DNA of 64,000 nt, from positions 37,439-101,438 of the forward strand of contig DASYAG010000123.1 of the NCBI GenBank assembly GCA_036501485.1, given 5' to 3'. The notes beneath the pieces were generated by a model. The model saw only the letters and a program-made list of their open reading frames with translations, ran no database searches and was not told where the DNA came from. Origin of the DNA: PALSA-607 sp036501485. GTDB lineage: Bacteria > Actinomycetota > Actinomycetes > Acidothermales > Acidothermaceae. Numbering within the stretch: the stretch's first letter is position 1; every line of letters starts with the position of its first letter. Both the position numbers and the translations under genes were made by a program. Positions 33,753 to 42,368 of this stretch are shown here, one piece after another.

Positions 33753-34379
33753 ATGAGCCGATCTCACATCACGGTGCGAGCCGCCGGCGCGTCCGATGTT
33801 GCCGACCTCGTGGTGCTGTGGGATGAGCTCAAGCGATGCGGTGCTTTGAACGGTCGACACGCGAACCTCCCAGATGACCGCACGATCGAAGAGCGCGTCC
33901 ATCGGCTACTGAGCCGCCCGGGCGGCCGCATCCTGCTGGCCTTCCTCGGCGATGACCCGGTCGGCATGGCGATGCTCACGACTGTTCCGCTCGGTGTGCT
34001 CAACGAAGCGGCATGCGTCCAGGTCGAGTACACGGTCGTAGCCGAAGGATTTCGCCGGCGCGGCGTCGGCCGCGCTCTCATGGGCGCGGCAGCGTGCTAC
34101 GCCGAGGACATCGGCGCCGAGCAGGTCACCGTCAGTGTCTCGCCGATGTCACGTGAGGCGAACAGGTTCTACGCCCAACTCGGTCTAGCGCCGCTCTCGG
34201 TACGCCGGGTCGCTCCGGCCTCGGCCTTGCGGCGGCGGATCGCGACCCTCGACCATGGTCCCGCTGCGCACGACCACCCGACCGGCCGGCGGCCACTCGG
34301 CCAGCGGGCCGGGATGCGCGCCGCGCTGCGTCGTATGGCGATCGCATCCGCGGTGGCCGAGCAGCCGAACGACGCCTGA
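33753..34379 (+). CDS. GNAT-family N-acetyltransferase
   Basis: This 208-residue protein has a GNAT domain at ~5-145. The central acetyl-CoA motif A is VEYTVVAEGFRRRGVGRALMGAAACYAEDIG, with R-R-R-G-V-G-R forming the pyrophosphate loop. Motif B follows as SREANRFYAQLGLAPLSVR. About 60 extra residues at the C terminus are basic and Pro/Arg/His-rich. GAGGAG precedes the ATG by about 7 nt. The substrate is unknown. It lies alone between a structured intergenic region and polA. Confidence 0.88.
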   Translation: MSRSHITVRAAGASDVADLVVLWDELKRCGALNGRHANLPDDRTIEERVHRLLSRPGGRILLAFLGDDPVGMAMLTTVPLGVLNEAACVQVEYTVVAEGFRRRGVGRALMGAAACYAEDIGAEQVTVSVSPMSREANRFYAQLGLAPLSVRRVAPASALRRRIATLDHGPAAHDHPTGRRPLGQRAGMRAALRRMAIASAVAEQPNDA

Positions 34380-34433
34380 CCTGTATCTACCGGCAGACTT
34401 TTGGGTGCAACGGGCGATGTCCGTAGGGGTGCC

Positions 34434-34439
34434 TAGGAT
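34434..34439 (+). promoter_or_regulatory. -10-like box (TAGGAT) 6 nt before polA
   Basis: TAGGAT sits 6 nt before the GTG at 34446, the leaderless layout, and supports that GTG over the later ATG at 34491. Confidence 0.45.
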
Positions 34440-34445
34440 CACAGG

Positions 34446-37175
34446 GTGCCCAACGCTTCCGTATCGCCTGCCGCACGTGCTGTCGTCGCGATGAAGCCCG
34501 GCGACCCACCGCGCCTCCTGCTCATCGACGGGCACTCCGTCGCTTATCGAGCCTTCTTTGCTTTGCCTGTCGAGAATTTCTCGACCACTACGGGCCAGCC
34601 GACGAACGCGGTCTACGGGTTCACGTCGATGTTGATCAACGTCCTGCGCGACGAGAAGCCCACGCATGTCGGCGTCGCCTTCGACATCTCGCGGCAGAGT
34701 TTCCGTACCGAGACTTTCCCTGAATACAAGGCGAACCGAACGTCAACGCCTGACGCGTTCAAGGGCCAGATCAGCCTAATCCAGGAAGTTCTCGAGGCGT
34801 TGGCGATTCCGGTCATCACCGCTGAAAACTTCGAGGCGGACGACGTGATCGCCACATTGGCCACGCAGGCCGAGGCCGACGGTCTCGATGTCCTGATCTG
34901 CTCGGGCGACCGCGACGTCTTCCAGCTCGTGACCGAGCAGGTCACGGTGCTGTACCCGCGCAAGGGCGTCTCCGACATGGCACGCATGACCCCCGCCGCG
35001 GTTGAGGAGCGATATGGCCTGACGCCCGGGCAGTACGCAGATTTCGCCGCCCTGCGCGGTGACCCGAGCGACAACCTGCCGAACATTCCTGGCGTCGGTG
35101 AGAAGACCGCGGCGAAGTGGATCCGCGATTTCGGGTCGTTGACATCCCTCGTCGATCGAGTCGACGAAGTCCCGGGCAAGGCCGGCGCCCTGCTGCGCGA
35201 CCACCTCTCGTCGGTGTTGCGCAACCGGCAGTTGACCGAGCTGATCCGCGACGTGCCGCTCCCGGTAGGCCCGCACGATCTGAACCTGGGCCAATGGGAT
35301 CGCGAAGCAGTGCACCGCGTGTTCGACTCGCTGCAGTTTCGGGTGTTGCGCGAGCGGCTTTACGCAACCCTGTCTGCACCAGAGCCCGAAGCCGATGCCG
35401 GATTCACCGTCGAGGGCGGCCAGCTCGGCGCCGACGAGGTTCCCGCCTGGCTGGCCGAGCACAGTGCGCCAGGAGTGCGGCTCGGGGTTTCGGTCGCCGG
35501 CAGCTGGGGCCGTGGCACCGGCGTCGTCACCGGCCTGGCACTCGCGGCACCCGACGGCACCGGCGCGTACGTCGATCCGACCCAACTGACCGAGGCCGAC
35601 GACCGCGCGCTGGCTGCGTGGTTCGCGGATCCCGATCAGCCGAAGGCGTTGCACGACGCCAAGGGCCCGATCCTCGCGCTGGCGGCTCACGGCTGGCCGC
35701 TAGCCGGCCTCAGCAGTGACACCGCACTCGCGGCCTACCTCGCGCTGCCGGGCCAACGGTCTTTCGATCTCGGCGATCTGGCGCTGCGCTACCTGCATCG
35801 CGAACTGCGAGCAGACGAAGGCCCAGCAGAGGCACAGCTGTCTTTGGATGGTCTCGATGAAGATGGCAACGCGATCAATCAGATCGTGCGCGCACAGGCC
35901 GTACTCGATCTCGCCACTGCCCTCGACGGTGATCTAGGCGAGCGGGGCGCCGCCAGCCTGTTGGCCGACGTCGAGTTGCCGTTGATCGGCGTACTGGCGG
36001 CTCTTGAACAGGTTGGTATTGCCACCGACCTCAATGTGCTCGCCGACCTGTCGAGCGAGCTCGGCGCCTCGGTCAAAGTCGCCGAGCAAGCAGCGTTCGC
36101 CGTGGTCGGGCGCGAGTTCAACCTCGGCTCTCCCAAACAGCTGCAGCAGATCCTGTTCGACGAACTCGGCCTGCCGAAGACCAAACGCATCAAGACCGGC
36201 TACACGACCGACGCCGACGCTTTGCAGAGTTTGTTGGCACAAACCGAACACCCGTTGCTCGAGCACCTGCTGCACCACCGCGACGTGTCGCGGTTGAAGA
36301 CCGTGGTCGACTCGCTGATCCCGATGATCGACGACTACGGCCGGGTGCACACGACGTTCAACCAGCTGGTGGCGGCGACCGGCCGCCTGTCGTCGACCGA
36401 TCCGAACCTGCAAAACATCCCGATCCGCACTGCCGAGGGTCGGCGGATTCGGCAGGCCTTCGTGGTCGGAGCCGGCTTCGAGTCGCTGATGACCGCCGAC
36501 TACAGCCAGATCGAGATGCGCATCATGGCTGACCTGTCCGGCGATGATGCACTGGTCGAGGCATTCAGTTCAGGCTTCGACTTCCATGCCACGACCGCGG
36601 CCAGCGTGTTCGGCGTGCCACTCGAACAGGTCGACGGACTGCTTCGCAATCGGGTGAAGGCCATGAACTACGGCCTTGCGTACGGCCTCTCCGCGTATGG
36701 GTTGTCGCAACAACTCGGCATCGGCGCCGACGAAGCACGCGGTCTGATGGACGAATACTTCGAGCGTTTCGGCGGCGTCCGCGACTATCTGAGCCGCGTT
36801 GTCGAGCGCGCTCGCCAGGACGGTTACACGGAGACGATTCTCGGACGGCGGCGCTACCTGCCTGATCTCAACAGCGACAACAGGCAGCGACGCGAAATGG
36901 CCGAGCGCATGGCGTTGAACGCGCCGATCCAGGGCAGTGCCGCCGACATCATCAAGGTGGCGATGCTCAACGTCGACCGAGCGCTACGTGCCGCCAAGTT
37001 GAAGTCACGGATGCTGTTGCAGGTCCACGACGAGCTGGTGTTCGAGATTGCCAACGGCGAACGGGCGGACGTCGAGGAGCTGGTCCGACGCGAAATGGCC
37101 GGGGCCTACCCGCTGAAGGCGCCTCTGGACGTCTCGGTCGGCGTAGGCCTGAACTGGGACGCCGCGGGGCACTAA
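34446..37175 (+). CDS. polA: DNA polymerase I
   Basis: PolA fills gaps and removes RNA primers in replication and excision repair. It has 909 residues. The 5'-3' exonuclease domain (~20-320) starts LLLIDGHSVAYRAFFALP and includes FEADDVIATL, ICSGDRDVFQLV and GVGEKTAAKWI. The middle domain (~335-520) keeps the 3'-5' exonuclease fold but lacks the clear DxE and other acidic catalytic residues, so proofreading is probably absent, as in other actinobacterial PolA. The polymerase domain has motif A DYSQIEMRIMADLSGD, motif B RNRVKAMNYGLAYGLSAYG and motif C LLQVHDELVFE. Confidence 0.98.
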   Translation: MPNASVSPAARAVVAMKPGDPPRLLLIDGHSVAYRAFFALPVENFSTTTGQPTNAVYGFTSMLINVLRDEKPTHVGVAFDISRQSFRTETFPEYKANRTSTPDAFKGQISLIQEVLEALAIPVITAENFEADDVIATLATQAEADGLDVLICSGDRDVFQLVTEQVTVLYPRKGVSDMARMTPAAVEERYGLTPGQYADFAALRGDPSDNLPNIPGVGEKTAAKWIRDFGSLTSLVDRVDEVPGKAGALLRDHLSSVLRNRQLTELIRDVPLPVGPHDLNLGQWDREAVHRVFDSLQFRVLRERLYATLSAPEPEADAGFTVEGGQLGADEVPAWLAEHSAPGVRLGVSVAGSWGRGTGVVTGLALAAPDGTGAYVDPTQLTEADDRALAAWFADPDQPKALHDAKGPILALAAHGWPLAGLSSDTALAAYLALPGQRSFDLGDLALRYLHRELRADEGPAEAQLSLDGLDEDGNAINQIVRAQAVLDLATALDGDLGERGAASLLADVELPLIGVLAALEQVGIATDLNVLADLSSELGASVKVAEQAAFAVVGREFNLGSPKQLQQILFDELGLPKTKRIKTGYTTDADALQSLLAQTEHPLLEHLLHHRDVSRLKTVVDSLIPMIDDYGRVHTTFNQLVAATGRLSSTDPNLQNIPIRTAEGRRIRQAFVVGAGFESLMTADYSQIEMRIMADLSGDDALVEAFSSGFDFHATTAASVFGVPLEQVDGLLRNRVKAMNYGLAYGLSAYGLSQQLGIGADEARGLMDEYFERFGGVRDYLSRVVERARQDGYTETILGRRRYLPDLNSDNRQRREMAERMALNAPIQGSAADIIKVAMLNVDRALRAAKLKSRMLLQVHDELVFEIANGERADVEELVRREMAGAYPLKAPLDVSVGVGLNWDAAGH

Positions 37176-37386
37176 GGCGCACTTCACATAACGGTTTTGT
37201 TGCTCTGCGCCGTCAGGGCTCGTTCCGGTTGGTTGCCCGATGGGAGCGCCGGTATCTTCTGTGCCGTCCACATCCCGTGGTTCTTCGGAGTCTGGATGTA
37301 TCAAGCGGCGGGCCCACGGTCTCTTTCCGAGTGGTCGTCCGCCGACCGGTCGCAGGTACTTGATTCATCTATCTGGGGAGACGCTC

Positions 37387-38058
37387 GTGAGCAGGACCAC
37401 ATCGTTCCAACGTGTTGGCACCGCCGGACTTGCTGCGCTCGCGATGGTCGGCCTGCTTGCCGGCTGCTCATCGAAGAAGACGGCAGCATCGACCACGGCA
37501 GCAAGCACGGCAGCCACGACTGCAGCGTCGACGGGGTCGGCCGCCGCGGCCGCGACCAGTGCACCTGGGCCGGCCGCGGCATCGCCCACCGCGGCGCTAC
37601 CTTCGCCTTCCAAGGTGGTCGCGACGGGCGGCGGCAAGTTCTGCCAGCAGGTAGCGGCGGAAGTTAACGACAGCATCGCCAAGGACGCCGCAAGCGGAAC
37701 GGGCATTGATTCGATCAAGGCCAGCGTGCAGGAGTTCCAGACCATCGAGGGCAGCGTGCTCAAGTCCGCGCCGAGCGCCATCAAGCCCGACCTGGTGACC
37801 TTGTTCGGAGCGCTCGACCAGTTCTACAGCGCTCTTGCGAAGAACAACTACGACTTCACCAAGATCGACCCGAGCGTTGAGGCGCCGCTCGAGACACCAG
37901 CCGTACAGCAGGCGGAGCAGAACGTCGACGCCTACCTGAAGACCACCTGTGGCATCGACACCGGAGCTGGCGACGACGCCTCGGCTGAGGCATCGGCGTC
38001 GGCGGCGGAAGCGTCGGCCCTGGCGGAACTGTCCGCGCTGGCTGTCCCTTCCAGCTGA
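37387..38058 (+). CDS. Hypothetical lipoprotein
   Basis: This is a 223-residue secreted lipoprotein. The start is the GTG at 37387, with TGGGGAG about 6 nt upstream. The signal peptide VSRTTSFQRVGTAGLAALAM ends in the lipobox LLAGC (C27). An Ala/Thr/Ser/Pro linker follows (to ~75), then a ~110-residue globular part with one cysteine in GGGKFCQQVAAEV and another in LKTTCGIDTG, possibly a disulfide. The C terminus is Ala/Ser/Glu-rich. No family is recognised. The 211-bp region before it (37176-37386) holds no gene. Other proteins of the window with this design are livK and the genes at 40931 and 63497. Confidence 0.8.
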   Translation: MSRTTSFQRVGTAGLAALAMVGLLAGCSSKKTAASTTAASTAATTAASTGSAAAAATSAPGPAAASPTAALPSPSKVVATGGGKFCQQVAAEVNDSIAKDAASGTGIDSIKASVQEFQTIEGSVLKSAPSAIKPDLVTLFGALDQFYSALAKNNYDFTKIDPSVEAPLETPAVQQAEQNVDAYLKTTCGIDTGAGDDASAEASASAAEASALAELSALAVPSS

Positions 38059-38091
38059 CCCGTCAACTGACCCCGTCAACTAACTCAGAGC

Positions 38092-38130
38092 AACCCGGCG
38101 GCAGCCAACTCCTTGGCTAGCCGCCGGGTT
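38092..38130. terminator. Bidirectional terminator hairpin between convergent genes
   Basis: The perfect 11-bp arms AACCCGGCGGC and GCCGCCGGGTT are extended inward by AGCCA/TGGCT with one bulge. T runs at the right and A at the left fit termination in both directions. It lies between the plus-strand lipoprotein and the minus-strand methyltransferase, overlapping the latter's last codons. Confidence 0.8.
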
Positions 38131-39004
38131 TGTCACAGACGAAGATCGCAGTGCCGGGAATGAGCCGACCGCGTAGCGGCGACCAGCCACCCCAGGTGTG
38201 CGGGTTGGTGTCCGGCCATTCCGGTTCCACGATGTCCGCGAGGTCGAAGCCCGCACCGACCACGTCACGAACGCGGTCGCCCAGCGTCGTGTGGTGCTCG
38301 ACGTACGTCGCCCGCCCATCGTCGTCCGCTTCCACGTAGGGCGTGCGGTCGAAGTACGACGAGCGGATCGTGAGACCGTCTGGCCCGGGGTCGTCGGGCA
38401 GCGCCCAACGGATCGGGTGGGTCACTGAGAACACGAAGCGGCCACCCGGGCGTAGCACTCGGAAGACCTCGCGCAGTACGTCGGCGGAACTCGCCACGAA
38501 CGGCAGTGCGCCGTAGGCGCTGCACGCGAGGTCGACGCTGGCATCCGCAAGAGGGAGCCTGCAGGCGTCAGCCTGAACCAGCCGGACGCCGGTGTGCGGC
38601 GCAGCGTGCGTCAGCTGGCGCATCGACAGATCGATGGCAATGGCCTGCGCGCCCTGGGTGGCCAACCAGCGCGAACATTGCGCCGCGCCGCAGCCGACTT
38701 CGAGGATCTGGCGACCGAGCAGGTCGGCGACGGGAGCGAGCAGGTGGGCCTCGGCTTCGTCCAGCCCCTCGGGACCCCAGATGAATCGGGCGGCATCGCG
38801 GCCGCCGAGGAATTCCCCGTGCTCTGACTGGTAGTCGTCGGCGGCGGCGTCCCACCACCGACAGTTGGCCTGCACCGTCTCGTCGGCCCCGACCACTCGC
38901 CGTCCGACCTCGGCCGTGGCCCGGGCGGTGCCCCCGTTCTCGTCGTGATCATGCAGAAAAGGGCTATCTGACTCGCTCAAACCGGTCCCTTTCTGCATGA
39001 TCAC
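38117..39004 (-). CDS. Class I SAM-dependent methyltransferase
   Basis: The Rossmann methyltransferase domain is clear. Motif I is ILEVGCGAAQCSRWLA, motif II acid is in AIAIDLSMRQL, motif III is LVQADACRLPLADASVDLACSAY and a post-motif FRVLRPGGRFVFSVTHPIRW follows. RWWDAAADDYQSEHGEFLG begins the conserved N terminus. From the GTG at 39004 it has 295 residues, but the first ~36 are encoded by the inverted repeat described separately and look unconserved. A GTG at 38896 (VVGADETVQ) is a plausible true start. The substrate is unknown. It is convergent with the lipoprotein and divergent from rpsA. Confidence 0.88.
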   Translation of the reverse strand: MIMQKGTGLSESDSPFLHDHDENGGTARATAEVGRRVVGADETVQANCRWWDAAADDYQSEHGEFLGGRDAARFIWGPEGLDEAEAHLLAPVADLLGRQILEVGCGAAQCSRWLATQGAQAIAIDLSMRQLTHAAPHTGVRLVQADACRLPLADASVDLACSAYGALPFVASSADVLREVFRVLRPGGRFVFSVTHPIRWALPDDPGPDGLTIRSSYFDRTPYVEADDDGRATYVEHHTTLGDRVRDVVGAGFDLADIVEPEWPDTNPHTWGGWSPLRGRLIPGTAIFVCDKPGG

Positions 39005-39006
39005 GA
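38943..39006. repeat. ~20-bp inverted repeat at the methyltransferase start, upstream of rpsA
   Basis: Arms 38943-38963 and 38987-39006 match over 20 bp with one extra A in the left arm, around a 23-nt loop. The core reads ATCATGCAG...CTGCATGAT. It covers the annotated methyltransferase start and ends about 28 bp before the rpsA -35. It could be an operator for this divergent region or a transcribed hairpin. Confidence 0.75.
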
Positions 39007-39034
39007 TGGTGAATCTGAGCGCTGGAGGCCCGGA

Positions 39035-39064
39035 TTGACCGGTTCACAGCGTGCCACGTAAAGT
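39035..39064 (+). promoter_or_regulatory. Promoter for rpsA
   Basis: TTGACC (39035-39040) and TAAAGT (39059-39064) are separated by 18 bp, the best sigma-70-like pair I found here. It implies a leader of about 170 nt before the rpsA ATG, long enough for autoregulation as is known for rpsA in other bacteria. Confidence 0.6.
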
Positions 39065-39241
39065 GGAGCGTGCGTGTGGGCCTGCGTGTACCTCGGTATG
39101 GAGCAGGTTCGCGATCGCTTCGGTCGACTTCGGTAACCCCTCCCGCGCTTAAAAGACGCAATGTGGCCGCCGTTCGCGGCTGAGACGACGGGCCCAAGCG
39201 CGACTGCCAACCTGTTGTCCGCGACCGGAGTCCATCCCCTT

Positions 39242-40813
39242 ATGACCAGCAGCACCTACGTACGACCCGAGACTGTCCTCGGAGCCGCGCCTCACATCTC
39301 TCCCCAGGTGGCGGTGAACGACATCGGATCGGCTGAGGATTTCCTCGCCGCGATCGACGAGACCATCAAATACTTCAATGACGGCGACATTGTCGACGGC
39401 ACGATCGTGAAGGTCGACCGTGACGAAGTCCTGCTCGACATCGGCTACAAGACCGAGGGCGTCATTCCCTCCCGCGAGCTGTCGATCAAGCACGACGTCG
39501 ACCCCAACGACATCGTCAAAGTGGGCGACCACATCGAAGCTCTCGTTCTCCAGAAGGAGGACAAGGAGGGTCGGCTGATCCTGTCCAAGAAGCGCGCGCA
39601 GTACGAACGCGCCTGGGGCACGATCGAGCAGATCAAGGAAAACGACGACATCGTCACCGGCACTGTCATCGAGGTCGTCAAGGGCGGCCTGATCCTCGAC
39701 ATCGGCCTGCGCGGCTTCCTGCCGGCGTCCCTCGTCGAGATGCGCCGCGTTCGCGACCTGCAGCCTTACGTCGGGCGCGAGCTTGAGGCGAAGATCATCG
39801 AGCTCGACAAGAACCGCAACAACGTCGTGCTCTCGCGACGCGCGTGGCTGGAGCAGACGCAGTCCGAAGTTCGCCAGACGTTCCTGACGACCTTGAAGAA
39901 GGGCCAGATCCGCAACGGCGTCGTCAGCTCGATCGTCAACTTCGGTGCGTTCGTCGACCTCGGTGGCGTCGATGGTCTGGTGCACGTGTCTGAGCTGTCG
40001 TGGAAGCACATCGACCACCCGAGCGAGGTCGTCGAGGTCGGCAACGAGGTCACCGTCGAGGTGCTCGACGTCGACATGGATCGCGAGCGCGTCTCGCTGT
40101 CGCTGAAGTCGACGCAAGAAGACCCGTGGCAGGCCTTCGCACGCACGCACGCGATCGGCCAGGTCGTGCCGGGCAAGGTCACCAAGCTCGTTCCGTTCGG
40201 TGCCTTCGTGCGCGTCGAAGAGGGCATCGAAGGCTTGGTGCACATCTCCGAGCTCGCCGAGCGGCATGTCGAGATTCCCGAGCAGGTCGTTCAGGTTGGC
40301 GACGAGATCTTCGTCAAGGTCATCGACATCGACCTCGAGCGTCGTCGCATCAGCTTGTCGCTGAAGCAGGCTAACGAGAGCAGCGGCGACAGTGCTGTGA
40401 CCGATAGCCATTTCGACCCGACGCTCTACGGCATGGCGGCGAACTACGACGCCGAGGGCAACTACATCTATCCCGAGGGCTTCGACTCCGAGACCAACGA
40501 ATGGTTGCCGGGGCACGAAGAGAAGCAGGCCGAGTGGGAGCGTCAATACGCCGAGGCACGGGCGCGCTTCGAAGCGCACCAGAGCCAGATCGTCGAGGCC
40601 CAAAAGGCCGAAGCGGCTGCCGGCACCGAAGAGGGCGCGAGCTCGTCGAGCTCGAGTTCGTCGACGTCAACGACATCGTCCAGCTCCTCGACGCCCGATG
40701 CGGCAACCGACGGCAGCACCCCGGACGCCGATCCCGACGCGCCGGCGGGCAGCCTCGCGTCCGACGCACAGCTCGAAGAACTGCGGCGCAAGCTGACGAG
40801 TGGCGAGAGCTGA
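39242..40813 (+). CDS. rpsA: 30S ribosomal protein S1
   Basis: S1 binds mRNA and helps initiation. The start is the ATG giving MTSSTYVRPETVLGAAP, with GGAG 11 nt upstream; an in-frame ATG at 39161 would add 27 residues not typical of S1. The 523 residues comprise four S1 RNA-binding repeats: from GDIVDGTIVKVDRDEVLLDIG, DDIVTGTVIEVVKGGLILDIG, GQIRNGVVSSIVNFGAFVDLG and GQVVPGKVTKLVPFGAFVRV. The repeats end near residue 405 (RRISLSLKQANES). After them come an acidic/Gln-rich stretch and a tail with a Ser/Thr run (~493-508), then LEELRRKLTSGES. The core is nearly identical to what I remember of Streptomyces S1. Confidence 0.97.
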   Translation: MTSSTYVRPETVLGAAPHISPQVAVNDIGSAEDFLAAIDETIKYFNDGDIVDGTIVKVDRDEVLLDIGYKTEGVIPSRELSIKHDVDPNDIVKVGDHIEALVLQKEDKEGRLILSKKRAQYERAWGTIEQIKENDDIVTGTVIEVVKGGLILDIGLRGFLPASLVEMRRVRDLQPYVGRELEAKIIELDKNRNNVVLSRRAWLEQTQSEVRQTFLTTLKKGQIRNGVVSSIVNFGAFVDLGGVDGLVHVSELSWKHIDHPSEVVEVGNEVTVEVLDVDMDRERVSLSLKSTQEDPWQAFARTHAIGQVVPGKVTKLVPFGAFVRVEEGIEGLVHISELAERHVEIPEQVVQVGDEIFVKVIDIDLERRRISLSLKQANESSGDSAVTDSHFDPTLYGMAANYDAEGNYIYPEGFDSETNEWLPGHEEKQAEWERQYAEARARFEAHQSQIVEAQKAEAAAGTEEGASSSSSSSSTSTTSSSSSTPDAATDGSTPDADPDAPAGSLASDAQLEELRRKLTSGES

Positions 40814-40867
40814 TCGCCAGCTGATTGACGGTCGACCCCAGATCTTGGGGCGACATCCATTCGAAAT

Positions 40868-40903
40868 CGGCGGGCCTCGCTTCGGCGGGGTCCGCCGTTT
40901 TTT
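40868..40903 (+). terminator. Intrinsic terminator of rpsA
   Basis: A 13-bp GC stem with two G-U pairs and a TTCG loop is followed by TTTTTT. This is a textbook rho-independent terminator 55 nt after the rpsA stop. Confidence 0.9.
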
Positions 40904-40918
40904 GCGCCTTCCAAGGAT

Positions 40919-40924
40919 TAGCCT
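40919..40924 (+). promoter_or_regulatory. -10-like box (TAGCCT) 6 nt before a lipoprotein gene
   Basis: TAnnnT lies 6 nt before the ATG at 40931, immediately after the rpsA terminator; leaderless layout. Confidence 0.45.
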
Positions 40925-40930
40925 GCCGCC

Positions 40931-41707
40931 ATGGGAGTCGCGAGCTGGCGCGCAGTAGCCGGCCTCGCCGGTGTGGCGGTCGCGGTTGGTGCGACCGGCT
41001 GCACCACCAAGGCGAAGCCGATCATCCCGACGCCGGTGGTGAGCGAGAGCAGCACCAGCGCTGCACCAACGGCTGCGCCTACGCCCACGGTCGTCGCGGC
41101 GAGCACGTCCGCTTCGGTCAGCGCCTCGCCGTCCGCGCCGGTTCTGCCGGCCGGATGCTCACAACTGCTGCCGCTGGGCACGCTCGAGGGCATTCTCGGT
41201 TTTGGGATTCTCGGGCAGGTCAACTATCTGAAGGCAGCACCGGTACCGCAGTCAGGTCGTACCGGTCGAGTGACGTGCACCTACGGGACGGCGCCAGGCG
41301 CGGCGGCGCCGACGGCGCCCACACCAACACCGACCTCGACAGTGAAACCGACGGGAAAGCCGACAGCTAGCCCAACCCCGACGCCGCTCGTGCAGGTGTC
41401 CTACATCACCTACGTCGACGCGTCGACAGCTGCCGGGCGGGTGCAGACGACCATCGAGGCGGACGGGACGAGCGCGGACGTATCGAACGTCAGCGTCAGT
41501 GGAAAAGCTGCGTTCGTGCTGATCGGTCCGACGTTCAGCGAGCTTGTGATGAGCGACCTCGCCAGGACCATCGTCGTCGAGCTGTCGCCGACGTTGGTCA
41601 CTGCTGACAAGGCGCCGGCCGCGCTGGAGGCGATTGCAGCGGCGATGCTGCGGTTCGGTGTGGCTCCTGCGGGTTCGGCGTCGCCCTCGGCGGGAGGGTC
41701 TGGGTGA
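40931..41707 (+). CDS. Hypothetical lipoprotein
   Basis: This 258-residue lipoprotein has signal sequence MGVASWRAVAGLAGVAVAVG, with lipobox GATGC (C24). A Ser/Thr/Ala/Pro linker runs to ~70. The folded part has two cysteines (PAGCSQLLPLGTLEGILGFG and GRVTCTYG) that may pair. It is interrupted by a Pro/Thr linker (APTAPTPTPTST...) and resumes with QVSYITYVDASTAAGRVQTT and KAAFVLIGPTFSELVMSDLA. It superficially resembles actinobacterial DUF3558-type lipoproteins, but I cannot confirm the family. Its stop is 7 nt before coaE, so the two are probably co-transcribed. Confidence 0.82.
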   Translation: MGVASWRAVAGLAGVAVAVGATGCTTKAKPIIPTPVVSESSTSAAPTAAPTPTVVAASTSASVSASPSAPVLPAGCSQLLPLGTLEGILGFGILGQVNYLKAAPVPQSGRTGRVTCTYGTAPGAAAPTAPTPTPTSTVKPTGKPTASPTPTPLVQVSYITYVDASTAAGRVQTTIEADGTSADVSNVSVSGKAAFVLIGPTFSELVMSDLARTIVVELSPTLVTADKAPAALEAIAAAMLRFGVAPAGSASPSAGGSG

Positions 41708-41714
41708 GCAGGCA

Positions 41715-42320
41715 GTGCCGGCGCTAACGGTCGGCCTGACCGGTGGGATCGGTTCGGGCAAGAGTGCAGTCCTCGACGAACTGGTGGCGCTGGGAGCCGT
41801 CGGCATCGACGCCGACATGGTCGCCCGCGACGTCGTGCAGCCCGGAACGCCTGGGTTCGACGCGGTGGTGGCCGCGTTCGGTGCGGGCGTGGTTGCGAGC
41901 GATGGTGGCCTCGATCGGCGACGACTGGCGACCATCGTGTTCGCGGATGCCGGTGAACGTGCCCGTCTCGAGGCGATCACCCACCCGTTGGTCCGAGCCG
42001 AGACTCGGGCGCGGATCGCCGCAGCCGCGCCTGATGCGATCGTGGTGAACGCGGTGCCGTTGCTGGTCGAGACGGGCTTGGTAGGGGAGTACGACGTCGT
42101 CGTGGTGGTGCGGGCGCCGCTCGCTGCACGGCTAGACCGGGTGCTTGCGGCTCGTGGCATGTCGGACGGCGATGCGCGCGCCCGGATCGCGGTGCAGGCC
42201 TCCGATGAGGAGCGGGCCGCGGTCGCGTGGTGGGTGATCGACAACTCGAGCACGCTGGCTGATTTGAAAGCCGAGGTGGCCCGGCTTTGGGCGGCGCTGC
42301 TCGCGCGTCGTGGCCAATAA
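41715..42320 (+). CDS. coaE: Dephospho-CoA kinase
   Basis: CoaE phosphorylates dephospho-CoA in the last step of CoA synthesis. It has 201 residues from the GTG at 41715 (VPALTVGLTGGIGSGKS). The frame is open further upstream within the lipoprotein gene, but the P-loop must lie close to the N terminus. Motifs are the P-loop GLTGGIGSGKS, the substrate acid in GIDADMVARDVVQPG, the lid arginines near RLDRVLAARGMSDGDARARIAVQ and VIDNSSTLADL. Some actinobacterial CoaE proteins carry a C-terminal UPF0157 domain; this one does not. Confidence 0.96.
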   Translation: MPALTVGLTGGIGSGKSAVLDELVALGAVGIDADMVARDVVQPGTPGFDAVVAAFGAGVVASDGGLDRRRLATIVFADAGERARLEAITHPLVRAETRARIAAAAPDAIVVNAVPLLVETGLVGEYDVVVVVRAPLAARLDRVLAARGMSDGDARARIAVQASDEERAAVAWWVIDNSSTLADLKAEVARLWAALLARRGQ

Positions 42321-42336
42321 GTAGGGCTGGAATTAC

Positions 42337-42368
42337 GTGACCCCCCGAGCCGAAGCCCAGGGGGTCAC
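42337..42368 (+). terminator. Stem-loop after coaE
   Basis: GTGACCCCC and GGGGGTCAC form a perfect 9-bp stem with a 14-nt loop, 17 nt after the coaE stop. There is no strong U tract. Confidence 0.65.

Noticed and set aside
33426..33902. 158-codon minus-strand frame upstream of the acetyltransferase
   Set aside because: Low-complexity Arg/Pro/Ser translation, overlaps the start of a clear gene, no ribosome-binding site.
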